Below, one piece after another: positions 1-7,269 of a stretch of DNA of 64,000 bases; position 1 is the stretch's first letter, and each line of letters starts with the position of its first letter. Where the stretch lies: the NCBI GenBank assembly GCA_002238865.1, contig MPNE01000002.1:124001-188000 (forward strand). Direction: 5' to 3'. This stretch comes from Gemmatimonadetes bacterium bin94 (GTDB lineage: Bacteria; Gemmatimonadota; Gemmatimonadetes; Longimicrobiales; Gaopeijiaceae). A program made the position numbers and the translations under genes. Under the pieces are notes generated by a model, which saw only the letters and a program-made list of their open reading frames with translations, did not search any database and had not been told where the DNA came from.

Positions 1-867
1 GTCGATGGCCCGCAGATCGGGCCGGGTGATTTCGTCCGCGCCGGACAGCTGCTGGCACTGATCGCGCCGATCAGCCTCGACAACTCGTATGCGCGGACGC
101 GCGCAGACGTCGTGGCGGCTCGGCTCGAAGCCGACAGGGCGGAACGCCTTTTCGAGGCCGGCGCCATACCGGCGCGGAGGCTGGAGGAGTCCAGGCGGAA
201 TCTCGAGGTCGCGACGGCCGCCTTCGAAGCCATCGGCGGAGTGCCGGCCGGCGTTGACGACGACGGCGACCCGACCCACTACCGCCTTCGCAGCCCGATC
301 GACGGCGTGGTTGCGGTTCGCGGTGTGGCGCTCGGGGAACAGGTCGAGGTCGGGGGACACGCCTTCACGATCGTGAATTCCGCCACACTGTGGTTTGTCG
401 CGAGGGTGCCCGCACGCCATGCGGCCGAAACGCCCCGGATCCGCGGCGCCTGGTTCACCGTCGAAGGCGGTACGAGCAACTACACGACGAGCCGGGTCCA
501 ATCGGTGGGGAACATGATCGACCCGGCAAGCCGTACGCTCGCCGTCCGGTTTGCGGTCCAGAATCGTGACGGGGTCCTCAAGCTGGGAATGCTGGCCGAA
601 GGACATATCCTGCTCGGCGAGCCCGTCGGGGGCGTCGCGGTCCCCGCTTCGGCAATCCAGGACGAGAACAACCTCCCGGTGGTCTACGTCAAGCTCACCG
701 GGGATACCTTCGAGCGCCGCGTCGTCGAAACGGGTCCCTCGGATGGGACCTGGACGATCGTCACGGCCGGAATCGACTCCGGCGAGCATGTCGTCACTGC
801 AGGAGCCTACCAGGTCAACCTCGCCGCGCTCGGCGTCGTCGCGCCGGCGCATGATCATGCCCACTGA
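1..867 (+). CDS. RND efflux membrane fusion protein (periplasmic adaptor), 5' truncated by window edge
   Basis: The frame is open from base 1, so the true start lies outside the window; 288 residues are visible. It begins inside the lipoyl/biotinyl-like half (GPGDFVRAGQLLALI). A short alpha-hairpin follows, with arginine/glutamate-rich helices around residues 30-75. Then come the second lipoyl half (LRSPIDGVV, residues about 97-105), the beta-barrel, and the membrane-proximal domain (VPASAIQDENN). This is the domain order of HlyD/CusB-type adaptors that link an inner-membrane RND pump to an outer-membrane channel. The C-terminus is histidine-rich (HDHAH), which could bind metal; that is inference. 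The stop overlaps the start region of the RND permease by 11 bases, so the two are surely co-transcribed. A metal-efflux (CusB/CzcB) role is favoured by the permease type but is not proven. Confidence 0.9.
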   Translation, partial: VDGPQIGPGDFVRAGQLLALIAPISLDNSYARTRADVVAARLEADRAERLFEAGAIPARRLEESRRNLEVATAAFEAIGGVPAGVDDDGDPTHYRLRSPIDGVVAVRGVALGEQVEVGGHAFTIVNSATLWFVARVPARHAAETPRIRGAWFTVEGGTSNYTTSRVQSVGNMIDPASRTLAVRFAVQNRDGVLKLGMLAEGHILLGEPVGGVAVPASAIQDENNLPVVYVKLTGDTFERRVVETGPSDGTWTIVTAGIDSGEHVVTAGAYQVNLAALGVVAPAHDHAH

Positions 868-3800
868 CGAAGTCCAGATGAACGAACCCGAGCGACGCGG
901 CATCCTCGATCACATCGTCGGCGCTTCCCTCAATAATCCCTTCCTCGCGCTGATCTTCGCGATGGGGCTCTTCGTGGGCGGCAGCTGGGTTGCCGCCACC
1001 TTTCCGGTCGACGTCTTTCCCGACCTGACCGCTCCCACCGTGACGGTGGTGACCGACGCCCACGGGCTGGCACCGGAGGATGTGGAGCCGTCGATCACCT
1101 TCCCGATCGAGACAGCGCTGAACGGCGCGCTCGGCGTCCGGCGGGTTCGCTCGAAGTCTGCCCAGGGGATCAGCGTCGTGTGGGCGGATTTCGAATGGGG
1201 TACGGACATCTACCTCGCGAGACAGATCGTGGGTGCGAGGCTCCAGTCGCAGTCGCTCGACCTTCCGGAAGGGGTGGATCCGCCGGTCCTGGCCCCAATC
1301 AGCTCCATAATGGGCGAGATCATGCTGGTCGGCATGAATGCGCCCCAGGAGCGACTCATGGAGGCGCGCACTACGGCGGACTGGATTGTCCGGCGGAGGC
1401 TCCTGGCGGTACCCGGCGTCTCGCAGGTGGTCACGCAGGGCGGGGACGTGCGCGAATACCAGGTTCTGGTCGATCCGCAGCGACTGCTGGCCTATCAGGT
1501 GGGGCTCGAGGACGTGCTCGCCGCGATCGAGGGGTCCAGCGAGAACGTGGCCGGAGGGATCTACTGGTCGAGCGGGCGAGAGATCCTGATTCGCGGAATC
1601 GTGCGTCCTTCGAGCATCGAGGACATCGCCGTTACCGTGGTGACGACACGTGACGGAGTGCCGGTTCTAATCGAAGACGTGGCCGAAGTGCGCATCGGTC
1701 CCAAGATCACGTACGGGACCGGCTCCGTGAACGGGGAGTCGGCGGTCATCCTCTCGATCCAGAAGCAGGCGGGTGCGAATACGCTGGAACTGACCCGCAG
1801 GGTCGATGCCGAGCTGGACCGGATCGAGAGCGAGCTGCCGGAGGGGATCACCTTCGCGCGGAATATCTTCCGGCAGGCCGACTTCATCTCCCTCGCAGTG
1901 GACAATGTGATCCTCGCGCTCCGCGACGGCGCGTTCTTCGTGATCGCCATCCTGCTGCTGTTCCTGTGGAACGTGCGAACCACCCTGATATCCGTGGTCG
2001 CCATCCCCTTGTCGCTGGCTTTGGCGATCATCGTGATGCGCGCCATGGGGGGCACGGTGAACACCATGACGCTGGGCGGCATGGCCATCGCGATCGGGGC
2101 CCTGGTCGACGACGCGATCATCTTCGTCGAGAACGTCCACCGACGACTCCGCGACAACCTCCGCCGGCCACCCGGCGAGCGAATCGCGACCCTGCCGCTC
2201 ATTCGCGGCGCCGCGAGCGAGATACGGGACCCGATCCTGAATGCTACCCTCATCATTACCATCGTCTTCGTCCCGCTGTTCTTCCTGACCGGCGTCGAGG
2301 GCCGCATGCTCAAGCCGCTCGGGGTGGCATACATCATCAGCATCCTGTCGTCGCTCGTCATTGCGGTATCGGTGACCCCCGCACTGTCGTATCTGCTTCT
2401 GCCAGCCGACCGCTCGGTGAGGAGGAGAAAGGAGCCGTGGCTGGTCCGGGGACTCGAGTTCCTCTATTCCCGGATCCTGAACCGGGCACTCCGACGTTCG
2501 GGGGCCGTCCTGATCGGGGCGGGGCTCCTCCTGGCCGCTACCCTGGCGGTGGTCCCGACCCTCGGCCGCGAGTTTCTGCCCGAGTTTCAGGAGGGCTCGC
2601 TGACGATCGCAATCATTACCGTCCCCGGGACTTCGCTGGAGGAATCCGACCAGATCGGCAGGCGTGTGGAGCGGCGGCTGCTCGGGGTACCCGGAGTCCT
2701 CTCGACCGCGCGACGCACGGGCCGCGCCGCGCTGGACGAGGAAGCGCAGGGAGTCAACACCTCGCATGTGGAAGCCCAGCTGGACCTGACCGGCCGCGAG
2801 CTCGCCGAAGTCATGGCCGAAGTGCGCGCGGACCTTATGGGGATTCCGGGAACCAGCATCACGGTGGGGCAGCCGATCGGCCACCGCATCGATCACATGC
2901 TCTCGGGCACGCGCGCCGCAATCGCCATCAGTCTTTTCGGACCCGATCTGCGAGAGCTGCGCGAAATCGCCGGGCAGATCGAGGTGATTGCCCACGAAGT
3001 CGAGGGTCTGGTTGACATCTCCGTAGAGCAGCAAGCGGAGGTGCCGCAGCTCCAGGTTCGGGCGAACCGGCGTGCGATGGCCCGCTACGGAGTAAGCCCC
3101 GGGGCGCTGGCGGACGCGGTGCATATCGCGATGCAGGGCGAGGCCGTGTCCATCGTTCGAGAAGGAGAGCGGACCTTCGATCTGGTTGTGCGCTATGCCG
3201 ACCACTACAGGACCGATCCCGAAGCCATTGGCCGCGCTCCGATGGCGACCCCGGCCGGGCCCACGGTCCCCCTCTCCCAACTCGGCTCGGTAGTCCAGGC
3301 GCGGGGGCCGAACATGATCACGCGGGAGAATGTGTCGCGGAAGATCGTCGTCAGCGCCAACGTGGCGGAACGCGACGTCATCGGGGCCGTGACCGAGCTT
3401 CAGGGGCATATCGCAGCCGACCTGGACCTTCCGGCGGAGTACTACCTGCAGTACGGGGGGCAGTTCGAGAGCGGCCAGGCTGCCACGCGCCGGATCACCG
3501 TACTGTCGCTGTTCTCGATCGGGGCGATCTTCATGATCATGTTCCGCGCCTTCGGGAGCTTCAGAACAGCCATGTTCCTCATGGTGAATCTGCCGCTAGC
3601 TCTGACGGGGGGCGTGATCGCGGTGTTGCTCATCGGCGGAACGGTGAATGTCGCCACGCTCGTTGGCTTCATCACGCTCTTCGGAATCGCCGTGAGGAAC
3701 GGCATGCTCCTTGTGAGCCGCTATCAGGACCTGTGCAAGTCCGGAGTTTCGCTCCCGGACAGCATCCGGCGCGGCTCGGTGGAGCGTCTCAGTCCCATCT

Positions 3801-4009
3801 TGATGACCGCCCTGACGGCAGGGCTCGCGCTCATCCCGCTGGCAATGGGGATCGGCGAGCCGGGGAAGGAGATTCAGGCGCCGCTGGCAGTGGTTGTTCT
3901 CGGCGGCCTGCTGACCTCCACCCTCCTCAACATGGTGGTCGTACCGGCTCTCTTCATGCGCTGGGGACGAATCCCCGTGGGTGAGCCCTCGCGAACGGCA
4001 ACGTCCTGA
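857..4009 (+). CDS. RND efflux permease, CusA/CzcA-like
   Basis: Inner-membrane proton-driven RND transporter of 1050 residues, the usual family length, with two repeats of one N-terminal TM helix, a large periplasmic loop and a TM bundle. The HME (heavy-metal) lineage is suggested by the stretch FEWGTDIYLARQIVGARL near residue 113 and by GEPGKEIQAPLAVVVLGG near the C-terminus. TM4 carries two adjacent aspartates (Asp418-Asp419, in GALVDDAIIFVEN), as in the drug-exporting AcrB type; CusA and CzcA usually have a single Asp at this place. Substrate is therefore uncertain. Two in-frame starts exist, ATG 857 (overlapping the adaptor gene by 11 bases) and ATG 878; neither has a strong Shine-Dalgarno. 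I report the longer. No outer-membrane channel gene follows; the next gene is convergent. Confidence 0.93.
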   Translation: MPTDEVQMNEPERRGILDHIVGASLNNPFLALIFAMGLFVGGSWVAATFPVDVFPDLTAPTVTVVTDAHGLAPEDVEPSITFPIETALNGALGVRRVRSKSAQGISVVWADFEWGTDIYLARQIVGARLQSQSLDLPEGVDPPVLAPISSIMGEIMLVGMNAPQERLMEARTTADWIVRRRLLAVPGVSQVVTQGGDVREYQVLVDPQRLLAYQVGLEDVLAAIEGSSENVAGGIYWSSGREILIRGIVRPSSIEDIAVTVVTTRDGVPVLIEDVAEVRIGPKITYGTGSVNGESAVILSIQKQAGANTLELTRRVDAELDRIESELPEGITFARNIFRQADFISLAVDNVILALRDGAFFVIAILLLFLWNVRTTLISVVAIPLSLALAIIVMRAMGGTVNTMTLGGMAIAIGALVDDAIIFVENVHRRLRDNLRRPPGERIATLPLIRGAASEIRDPILNATLIITIVFVPLFFLTGVEGRMLKPLGVAYIISILSSLVIAVSVTPALSYLLLPADRSVRRRKEPWLVRGLEFLYSRILNRALRRSGAVLIGAGLLLAATLAVVPTLGREFLPEFQEGSLTIAIITVPGTSLEESDQIGRRVERRLLGVPGVLSTARRTGRAALDEEAQGVNTSHVEAQLDLTGRELAEVMAEVRADLMGIPGTSITVGQPIGHRIDHMLSGTRAAIAISLFGPDLRELREIAGQIEVIAHEVEGLVDISVEQQAEVPQLQVRANRRAMARYGVSPGALADAVHIAMQGEAVSIVREGERTFDLVVRYADHYRTDPEAIGRAPMATPAGPTVPLSQLGSVVQARGPNMITRENVSRKIVVSANVAERDVIGAVTELQGHIAADLDLPAEYYLQYGGQFESGQAATRRITVLSLFSIGAIFMIMFRAFGSFRTAMFLMVNLPLALTGGVIAVLLIGGTVNVATLVGFITLFGIAVRNGMLLVSRYQDLCKSGVSLPDSIRRGSVERLSPILMTALTAGLALIPLAMGIGEPGKEIQAPLAVVVLGGLLTSTLLNMVVVPALFMRWGRIPVGEPSRTATS

Positions 4010-4043
4010 CGAGAAGACCCCGTCCGCACAGAGCGCCGCGTCC

Positions 4044-5219
4044 TCAGCTGCCTCGTTCGAGGCGCCAGACGTCGACGTGGTCGAGGTCGAGGCTGTCCCG
4101 CCGGATCGTGAGCAGGTAGTCGGAACCGAACGCCGGAACGACGTATTCCCTGCGGGGGGGCGCGGCAACGCTGCCAAGCAGCTTGCCCTCGGTATCAAAG
4201 ACCTCCCAGCGGTTTCCGGCCGTGCGCACGACCTCCACCCAGAGTTTGCCGTCCGGAGCGACAAAGAGATCCTCGATGAACGGTTTCGCATCCGGCCGCG
4301 TCGGCTCCCTCGGGTCGCACGAGGCGCCCGGTCTGGTCGCCAGCCACTCGTAGTACTCCTCGTTGGCCGCCCTCCACTCGTCATTGCCGAACGATTCGGC
4401 CGGCAGCGGCCGCTCGATCACCCGGAGAACCTCGGCGCCATCGTTCCTCGTGACGAAGATGCGGTAGTCGCTGGTGAGCGCCGAATACAGGACGCCGCCC
4501 GGTCCCGGATGTTGCAGAAACCGCGGAGCGAAGGGAACCACGAAGAGGGCGCGGCTACGGTCGTACCGGCACTCGATGTACGCCGGAGGGCCGCTTGACG
4601 GCCCGCGCAACGATGCCAGCGTGTCGCCCGTCTGGCCGCGACTGTTCAGACCGATGTAGCGATTCTCGAGATCGCGCCGGAACACCTCGTCCGGGCCGAC
4701 GGAATACAGGCGGAGAACATCGGGGGGACCGGTGACACCAGTCTGCGTGTTCCGCTGCCCGAGCCATTCGCCCTCCGCCGACCACTCGCCGATCCGGCCC
4801 TGCTCGGGATCGAAACTCAGGAGCCGGTCACCCGCCCACGCCAGCGAATTGAGGCTCTGGAACTCGCCCGGCCCCTCGCCTTCCCGGCCGAACGTGCGCA
4901 GGTGGGCACCGTCCAGCCCAAAGACCCTCACTTCGCGGTTGCGGCCATCCGCCACGAAGATCTCGTCGTCCGGTCCGAGCGCGACGCTCGTCACACGGCC
5001 GAACTCGTCGGGCGACCCCGTGTCGGTCAGGGTCTTCGGTCCGATCGAGACAACCAGATCGAGGCGTGCCGACGGCGGCGGGCCGGTGTTGGCGACGGGG
5101 GTGACGCCCTCGTAGTCGATCATGAAGTCGGGGGCGGGCGCGCCATCCTGGACGCAGGCGGCGGCGAGGATGAGTGGCATGAAGGGGATGACCCGGCTGC
5201 AGGCGGGACCGTCCGTCAT
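4044..5219 (-). CDS. 6-bladed beta-propeller lipoprotein, function unknown
   Basis: 391 residues. The start ATG at 5219 is preceded by a strong GGAGGG Shine-Dalgarno 6 bases upstream; the frame stays open further upstream, but without a similar site. A short signal peptide ends in a lipobox (LAAAC), so the mature protein should be an acylated envelope protein. The body contains NHL/6-bladed-propeller repeats: GRVTSVALGPDDEIFVADGRNREVRVFGLDG, read in pieces as 'ALGPDDEIFVADG' and 'EVRVFGLDG', followed by TFGREGEGPGEF, the hallmark phrase of this family. Such genes are numerous in Gemmatimonadota and usually have no assigned role; ligand or protein binding is the likely activity. A paralogue lies at 51546-52697. 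It ends convergently 34 bases from the RND gene. Confidence 0.85.
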   Translation of the reverse strand: MTDGPACSRVIPFMPLILAAACVQDGAPAPDFMIDYEGVTPVANTGPPPSARLDLVVSIGPKTLTDTGSPDEFGRVTSVALGPDDEIFVADGRNREVRVFGLDGAHLRTFGREGEGPGEFQSLNSLAWAGDRLLSFDPEQGRIGEWSAEGEWLGQRNTQTGVTGPPDVLRLYSVGPDEVFRRDLENRYIGLNSRGQTGDTLASLRGPSSGPPAYIECRYDRSRALFVVPFAPRFLQHPGPGGVLYSALTSDYRIFVTRNDGAEVLRVIERPLPAESFGNDEWRAANEEYYEWLATRPGASCDPREPTRPDAKPFIEDLFVAPDGKLWVEVVRTAGNRWEVFDTEGKLLGSVAAPPRREYVVPAFGSDYLLTIRRDSLDLDHVDVWRLERGS

Positions 5220-5566
5220 GGTATTCCCTCCTTCCAGCCCATGGGCCGGGGTGACGAAAGCAGGCTCCTCGACGTTACAGTACGGGAATTCCGGCGGTAC
5301 GGGTTTCCCGGCCTCGAGATCGTGGAAGCACGGCACCCCCCGGACCCGCGGTGGAGGACCATGTGACGGGACCGGCGCGGCCGCCTCCGGCTCGACGCCA
5401 TCCGAATCCCCTCCCGTCCGTTCGCTCACGCTCAACGGACGGGGTGGGATTGACCTCCAGGTCGGCTCCCGCCGCCCCTCCCCGTCCTCCCCCCCGCCCC
5501 CCCGGGCCCGCCCGCCTCCGGCTCGACGCCGTCCGAATCCCCTCCCGTCCGTTCGCTCACGCTCAG
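5220..5566. other. Intergenic region with duplicated tRNA-Ser-associated element
   Basis: No credible gene. The first part (5220-5380) holds only the Shine-Dalgarno region of the minus-strand propeller gene. Bases 5381-5451 and 5512-5582 are a 71-bp direct repeat (69 of 71 identical), described separately. Bases 5452-5511 are an extreme C-tract spacer (runs of 5-7 C). Confidence 0.6.
5381..5451 (-). repeat. tRNA-less copy of the tRNA-Ser 3' hairpin element
   Basis: Matches 5512-5582 at 69 of 71 positions. Read on the minus strand it begins with the last 16 bases of tRNA-Ser(GGA) (T-stem and acceptor strand, 5436-5451). A 15-base loop follows, then an inverted copy of the tRNA end, then the 18-mer GGCGTCGAGCCGGAGGCG (5382-5399). 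The rest of a tRNA is absent: beyond 5451 the sequence diverges at once. It is therefore a duplicated 3' fragment, not a tRNA gene. Confidence 0.85.
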
Positions 5567-5589
5567 CGGACGGGGTGGGATTCGAACCC
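5512..5589 (-). repeat. Inverted-repeat element at the 3' end of tRNA-Ser(GGA)
   Basis: The last 21 bases of the tRNA (5567-5587 on the window strand) and bases 5531-5551 are inverted copies, 18 of 21 matching, separated by a 15-base loop (5552-5566). The innermost 8 base pairs, CCCGTCCG against CGGACGGG, are perfect. The 18-mer GGCGTCGAGCCGGAGGCG (5513-5530, minus strand) abuts the inverted arm. The transcript could fold into a long hairpin that competes with the tRNA acceptor and T stem, or act in termination or processing; there is no U-tract. Confidence 0.8.
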
Positions 5590-5650
5590 ACGCGGGCAGA
5601 TGCCCACACGATTTCCAGTCGTGCGCCTTAAGCCACTCGGCCACCCGTCC
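5567..5650 (-). tRNA. tRNA-Ser (anticodon GGA)
   Basis: Seven-pair acceptor stem GGACGGG/CCCGTCC with discriminator G, anticodon loop CTGGAAA, long variable arm typical of class II tRNA-Ser, and T loop TTCGAAT. CCA is not encoded. Last gene of the cluster; its 3' end takes part in an inverted repeat. Confidence 0.95.
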
Positions 5651-5666
5651 AAAATTCCTGGCAAAA

Positions 5667-5740
5667 TCGGGGCGCCCGGATTCGAACCGGGGACCTCTGC
5701 GACCCGAACGCAGCGCTCTACCGGACTGAGCCACGCCCCG
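5667..5740 (-). tRNA. tRNA-Pro (anticodon CGG)
   Basis: Acceptor stem CGGGGCG/CGCCCCG, discriminator A, anticodon loop TTCGGGT flanked by CTGCG/CGCAG, T loop TTCGAAT. CCA not encoded. Reads CCG codons, in keeping with the high GC content. Confidence 0.95.
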
Positions 5741-5777
5741 TGACTACCGGGTCCATCCATGAGGGAAGTGATCCGAG

Positions 5778-5861
5778 CGGAGGCGGAGGGACTCGAACCC
5801 CCATGTGCTTGCGCACGCCGCATTTCGAGTGCGGTGCCTTACCAATTAGGACTACGCCTCC
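5778..5861 (-). tRNA. tRNA-Ser (anticodon CGA)
   Basis: Acceptor stem GGAGGCG/CGCCTCC with discriminator G, anticodon loop CTCGAAA, long variable arm with a GTGC/GCAC stem. The D stem is weak (one U-G pair). CCA not encoded. Unlike the other two serine tRNAs here, it has no inverted copy of its 3' end downstream. Confidence 0.93.
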
Positions 5862-5896
5862 TGTATCCGAAGCCGATTGTGAGACATGGGCGGGGA

Positions 5897-5958
5897 CGCC
5901 TCCGGCTCGACGCCGTTCGTCTCCGGCGTTCGCCCCTCCGGTCGTCTCCGGCGTTCGC
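5897..5958. repeat. Palindrome-rich spacer with short direct repeats
   Basis: Lies between tRNA-Ser(CGA) and tRNA-Ser(GCT). It contains a further copy of the 18-mer (5897-5914) and two copies of the 16-mer CGTCTCCGGCGTTCGC (5918-5933 and 5943-5958). A small hairpin (GCACC/GGTGC) follows near 5958-5971. No coding potential is apparent. Confidence 0.6.
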
Positions 5959-5973
5959 ACCTCCCGGTGCGCC

Positions 5974-6047
5974 CGCCTCCGGCTCGACGCCGTTCGTCTC
6001 CCACTACCTCGGTTCGCTGACGCTCACGGAGGGAGTGGGATTCGAAC
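5974..6047 (-). repeat. Inverted-repeat element at the 3' end of tRNA-Ser(GCT)
   Basis: Same architecture as at tRNA-Ser(GGA): the 18-mer GGCGTCGAGCCGGAGGCG (5974-5991, minus strand), directly followed by an arm (5992-6012) that is an inverted copy of the last 21 bases of this tRNA (6027-6047; 17 of 21 match), with a 14-base loop (6013-6026) of nearly the same sequence as the other loop. The arm matches this tRNA's own acceptor strand, not that of tRNA-Ser(GGA). Confidence 0.75.
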
Positions 6048-6111
6048 CCACGTGGTCACAGGGACCAACGCCTTAGCAGGGCGCCGCTTTTAGCCGCTCA
6101 GCCATCCCTCC
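6027..6111 (-). tRNA. tRNA-Ser (anticodon GCT)
   Basis: Acceptor stem GGAGGGA/TCCCTCC, discriminator G, anticodon loop CTGCTAA, long variable arm (GGTC/GACC), T loop TTCGAAT. CCA not encoded. Only two bases separate it from the tRNA-Gln gene upstream. Confidence 0.95.
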
Positions 6112-6113
6112 AA

Positions 6114-6188
6114 GTAGCCCCGCCTGGGCTCGAACCAGGACTCTTCTGATCCAGAGTCAGACGTGTTGCCAGTTACACCACGGGGCTA
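6114..6188 (-). tRNA. tRNA-Gln (anticodon CTG)
   Basis: Acceptor stem TAGCCCC/GGGGCTA, anticodon loop CTCTGGA flanked by TCTGA/TCAGA, D arm GTGGTGTAACTGGCAACAC as in other bacterial tRNA-Gln. The discriminator position reads C, where bacterial tRNA-Gln normally has G. CCA not encoded. Confidence 0.9.
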
Positions 6189-6201
6189 GTGCCATATCGA
6201 G

Positions 6202-6275
6202 AGCCACCGGTCGGACTCGAACCGACGACCCCGTCATTACGAGTGACGTGCTCTACCAGACTGAGCTACGGTGGC
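6202..6275 (-). tRNA. tRNA-Thr (anticodon CGT)
   Basis: Acceptor stem GCCACCG/CGGTGGC, discriminator T, anticodon loop CTCGTAA in stem CGTCA/TGACG, T loop TTCGAGT. CCA not encoded. Confidence 0.95.
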
Positions 6276-6329
6276 GATATCTGCTTCGGGCGGCAAGCTA
6301 CGCGCTTGACAGCCCCTGGAAGAAATCCA

Positions 6330-6402
6330 TGGAGCCGAGGGGAGTCGAACCCCTGACCTCAGCGTTGCGAACGCTGCGCTCTCCCAACTGAGCTACGGCC
6401 CC
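6330..6402 (-). tRNA. tRNA-Ala (anticodon CGC)
   Basis: Acceptor stem GGGGCCG/CGGCTCC containing the G3-U70 alanine identity pair, anticodon loop TTCGCAA, discriminator A. Outside the anticodon arm it is identical to tRNA-Ala(GGC) at 6805. CCA not encoded. Confidence 0.95.
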
Positions 6403-6414
6403 GAAATGACCAAA

Positions 6415-6488
6415 TGGGCGCGACAGGACTCGAACCTGTGACCTCCACGATGTCAACGTGGCACTCTAACCAGCTGAGCTACGCGCCC
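6415..6488 (-). tRNA. tRNA-Val (anticodon GAC)
   Basis: Acceptor stem GGGCGCG/CGCGCCC, discriminator A, anticodon loop TTGACAT in stem CCACG/CGTGG. CCA not encoded. Confidence 0.95.
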
Positions 6489-6497
6489 TGCCATCAA

Positions 6498-6571
6498 TGC
6501 GCCCGGGAGGACTCGAACCCCCAACCCCCTGATCCGTAGTCAGGTACTCTATCCAATTGAGCTACGGGCGC
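6498..6571 (-). tRNA. tRNA-Arg (anticodon ACG)
   Basis: Acceptor stem GCGCCCG/CGGGCGC, discriminator A, anticodon loop CTACGGA in stem CCTGA/TCAGG. A34 should be deaminated to inosine by TadA. The T stem has one G-U pair. CCA not encoded. Confidence 0.94.
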
Positions 6572-6590
6572 CCTGCCGAAAACTCCTGAA

Positions 6591-6674
6591 TGCCCACGAC
6601 AGGACTCGAACCTGTACGTCCTTTCGAACACTGGTCCCTCAAACCAGCCTGTCTACCAATTCCAGCACGTGGGC
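6591..6674 (-). tRNA. tRNA-Leu (anticodon GAG)
   Basis: Class II tRNA: acceptor stem GCCCACG/CGTGGGC, discriminator A, anticodon loop TTGAGGG in stem CTGGT/ACCAG, long variable arm. CCA not encoded. Confidence 0.94.
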
Positions 6675-6694
6675 GCTCGCCGTTCCACTTCGAG

Positions 6695-6779
6695 TGCTCG
6701 GGGAGGGACTCGAACCCTCACGGGGTTAACCCCCACAGGATCCTGAATCCTGCGCGTCTACCAATTCCGCCACCCGAGC
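6695..6779 (-). tRNA. tRNA-Leu (anticodon CAG)
   Basis: Class II tRNA: acceptor stem GCTCGGG/CCCGAGC, discriminator A, anticodon loop TTCAGGA in stem CAGGA/TCCTG, variable arm with a GGGG/CCCC stem. CCA not encoded. Confidence 0.95.
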
Positions 6780-6804
6780 CTTCCAGCGTACCGGTCCATC
6801 ACAA

Positions 6805-6877
6805 TGGAGCCGAGGGGAGTCGAACCCCTGACCTCCTGAATGCCATTCAGGCGCTCTCCCAACTGAGCTACGGCCCC
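6805..6877 (-). tRNA. tRNA-Ala (anticodon GGC)
   Basis: Acceptor stem GGGGCCG/CGGCTCC with the G3-U70 pair, anticodon loop ATGGCAT in stem CCTGA/TCAGG, discriminator A. CCA not encoded. Between it and the next tRNA (6878-6993) no further gene is visible. Confidence 0.95.
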
Positions 6878-6993
6878 AGCAGTGCGAACATGAACGAACA
6901 ATCCGCGCCAGCGTACCGCCCGCAAGCGGGATGCGCCCGGCGGACCGCCAGGAAAAACTCGTTCCACGACCCAGGTTTTCAACCAACGTCCAG

Positions 6994-7068
6994 CGGGGCT
7001 GACGGGACTCGAACCCGCGGCCTCCGGTGTGACAGACCGGCACTCTAACCAAACTGAGCTACAGCCCC
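6994..7068 (-). tRNA. tRNA-Asp (anticodon GTC)
   Basis: Acceptor stem GGGGCTG/CAGCCCC, discriminator G, anticodon loop CTGTCAC in stem CCGGT/ACCGG, T loop TTCGAGT. CCA not encoded. Confidence 0.95.
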
Positions 7069-7101
7069 ATTTTTCTTGCTTGGCCAGGTCAACCCGACCG
7101 A

Positions 7102-7173
7102 TACCCTCACGGGGAATCGAACCCCGATCTCCACCTTGAAAGAGTGGTGTCCTAACCGTTAGACGATGAGGGC
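7102..7173 (-). tRNA. tRNA-Glu (anticodon TTC)
   Basis: Acceptor stem GCCCTCA/TGAGGGT with a terminal G1-U72 wobble, discriminator A, anticodon loop CTTTCAA in stem CCACT/GGTGG. It is the only U34 elongator tRNA in the cluster. CCA not encoded. Confidence 0.94.
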
Positions 7174-7184
7174 AAGACTCCGTA

Positions 7185-7258
7185 CAGGCCCGGAGGGACT
7201 CGAACCCCCAACCGCCGGTTTTGGAGACCGGTGCTCTACCAAATTGAGCTACGGACCT
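7185..7258 (-). tRNA. tRNA-Trp (anticodon CCA)
   Basis: Acceptor stem AGGTCCG/CGGGCCT with one U-G pair, discriminator G, anticodon loop CTCCAAA in stem CCGGT/ACCGG. CCA tail not encoded. Confidence 0.95.
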
Positions 7259-7269
7259 GGATTCTCCAA

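Noticed and set aside
5381-5582. Direct repeat at a tRNA-Ser end as attL/attR of an integrated element
   Set aside because: Only 131 bases separate the copies and no integrase gene is near, so no element is present now. A past excision remains possible and is noted as such.
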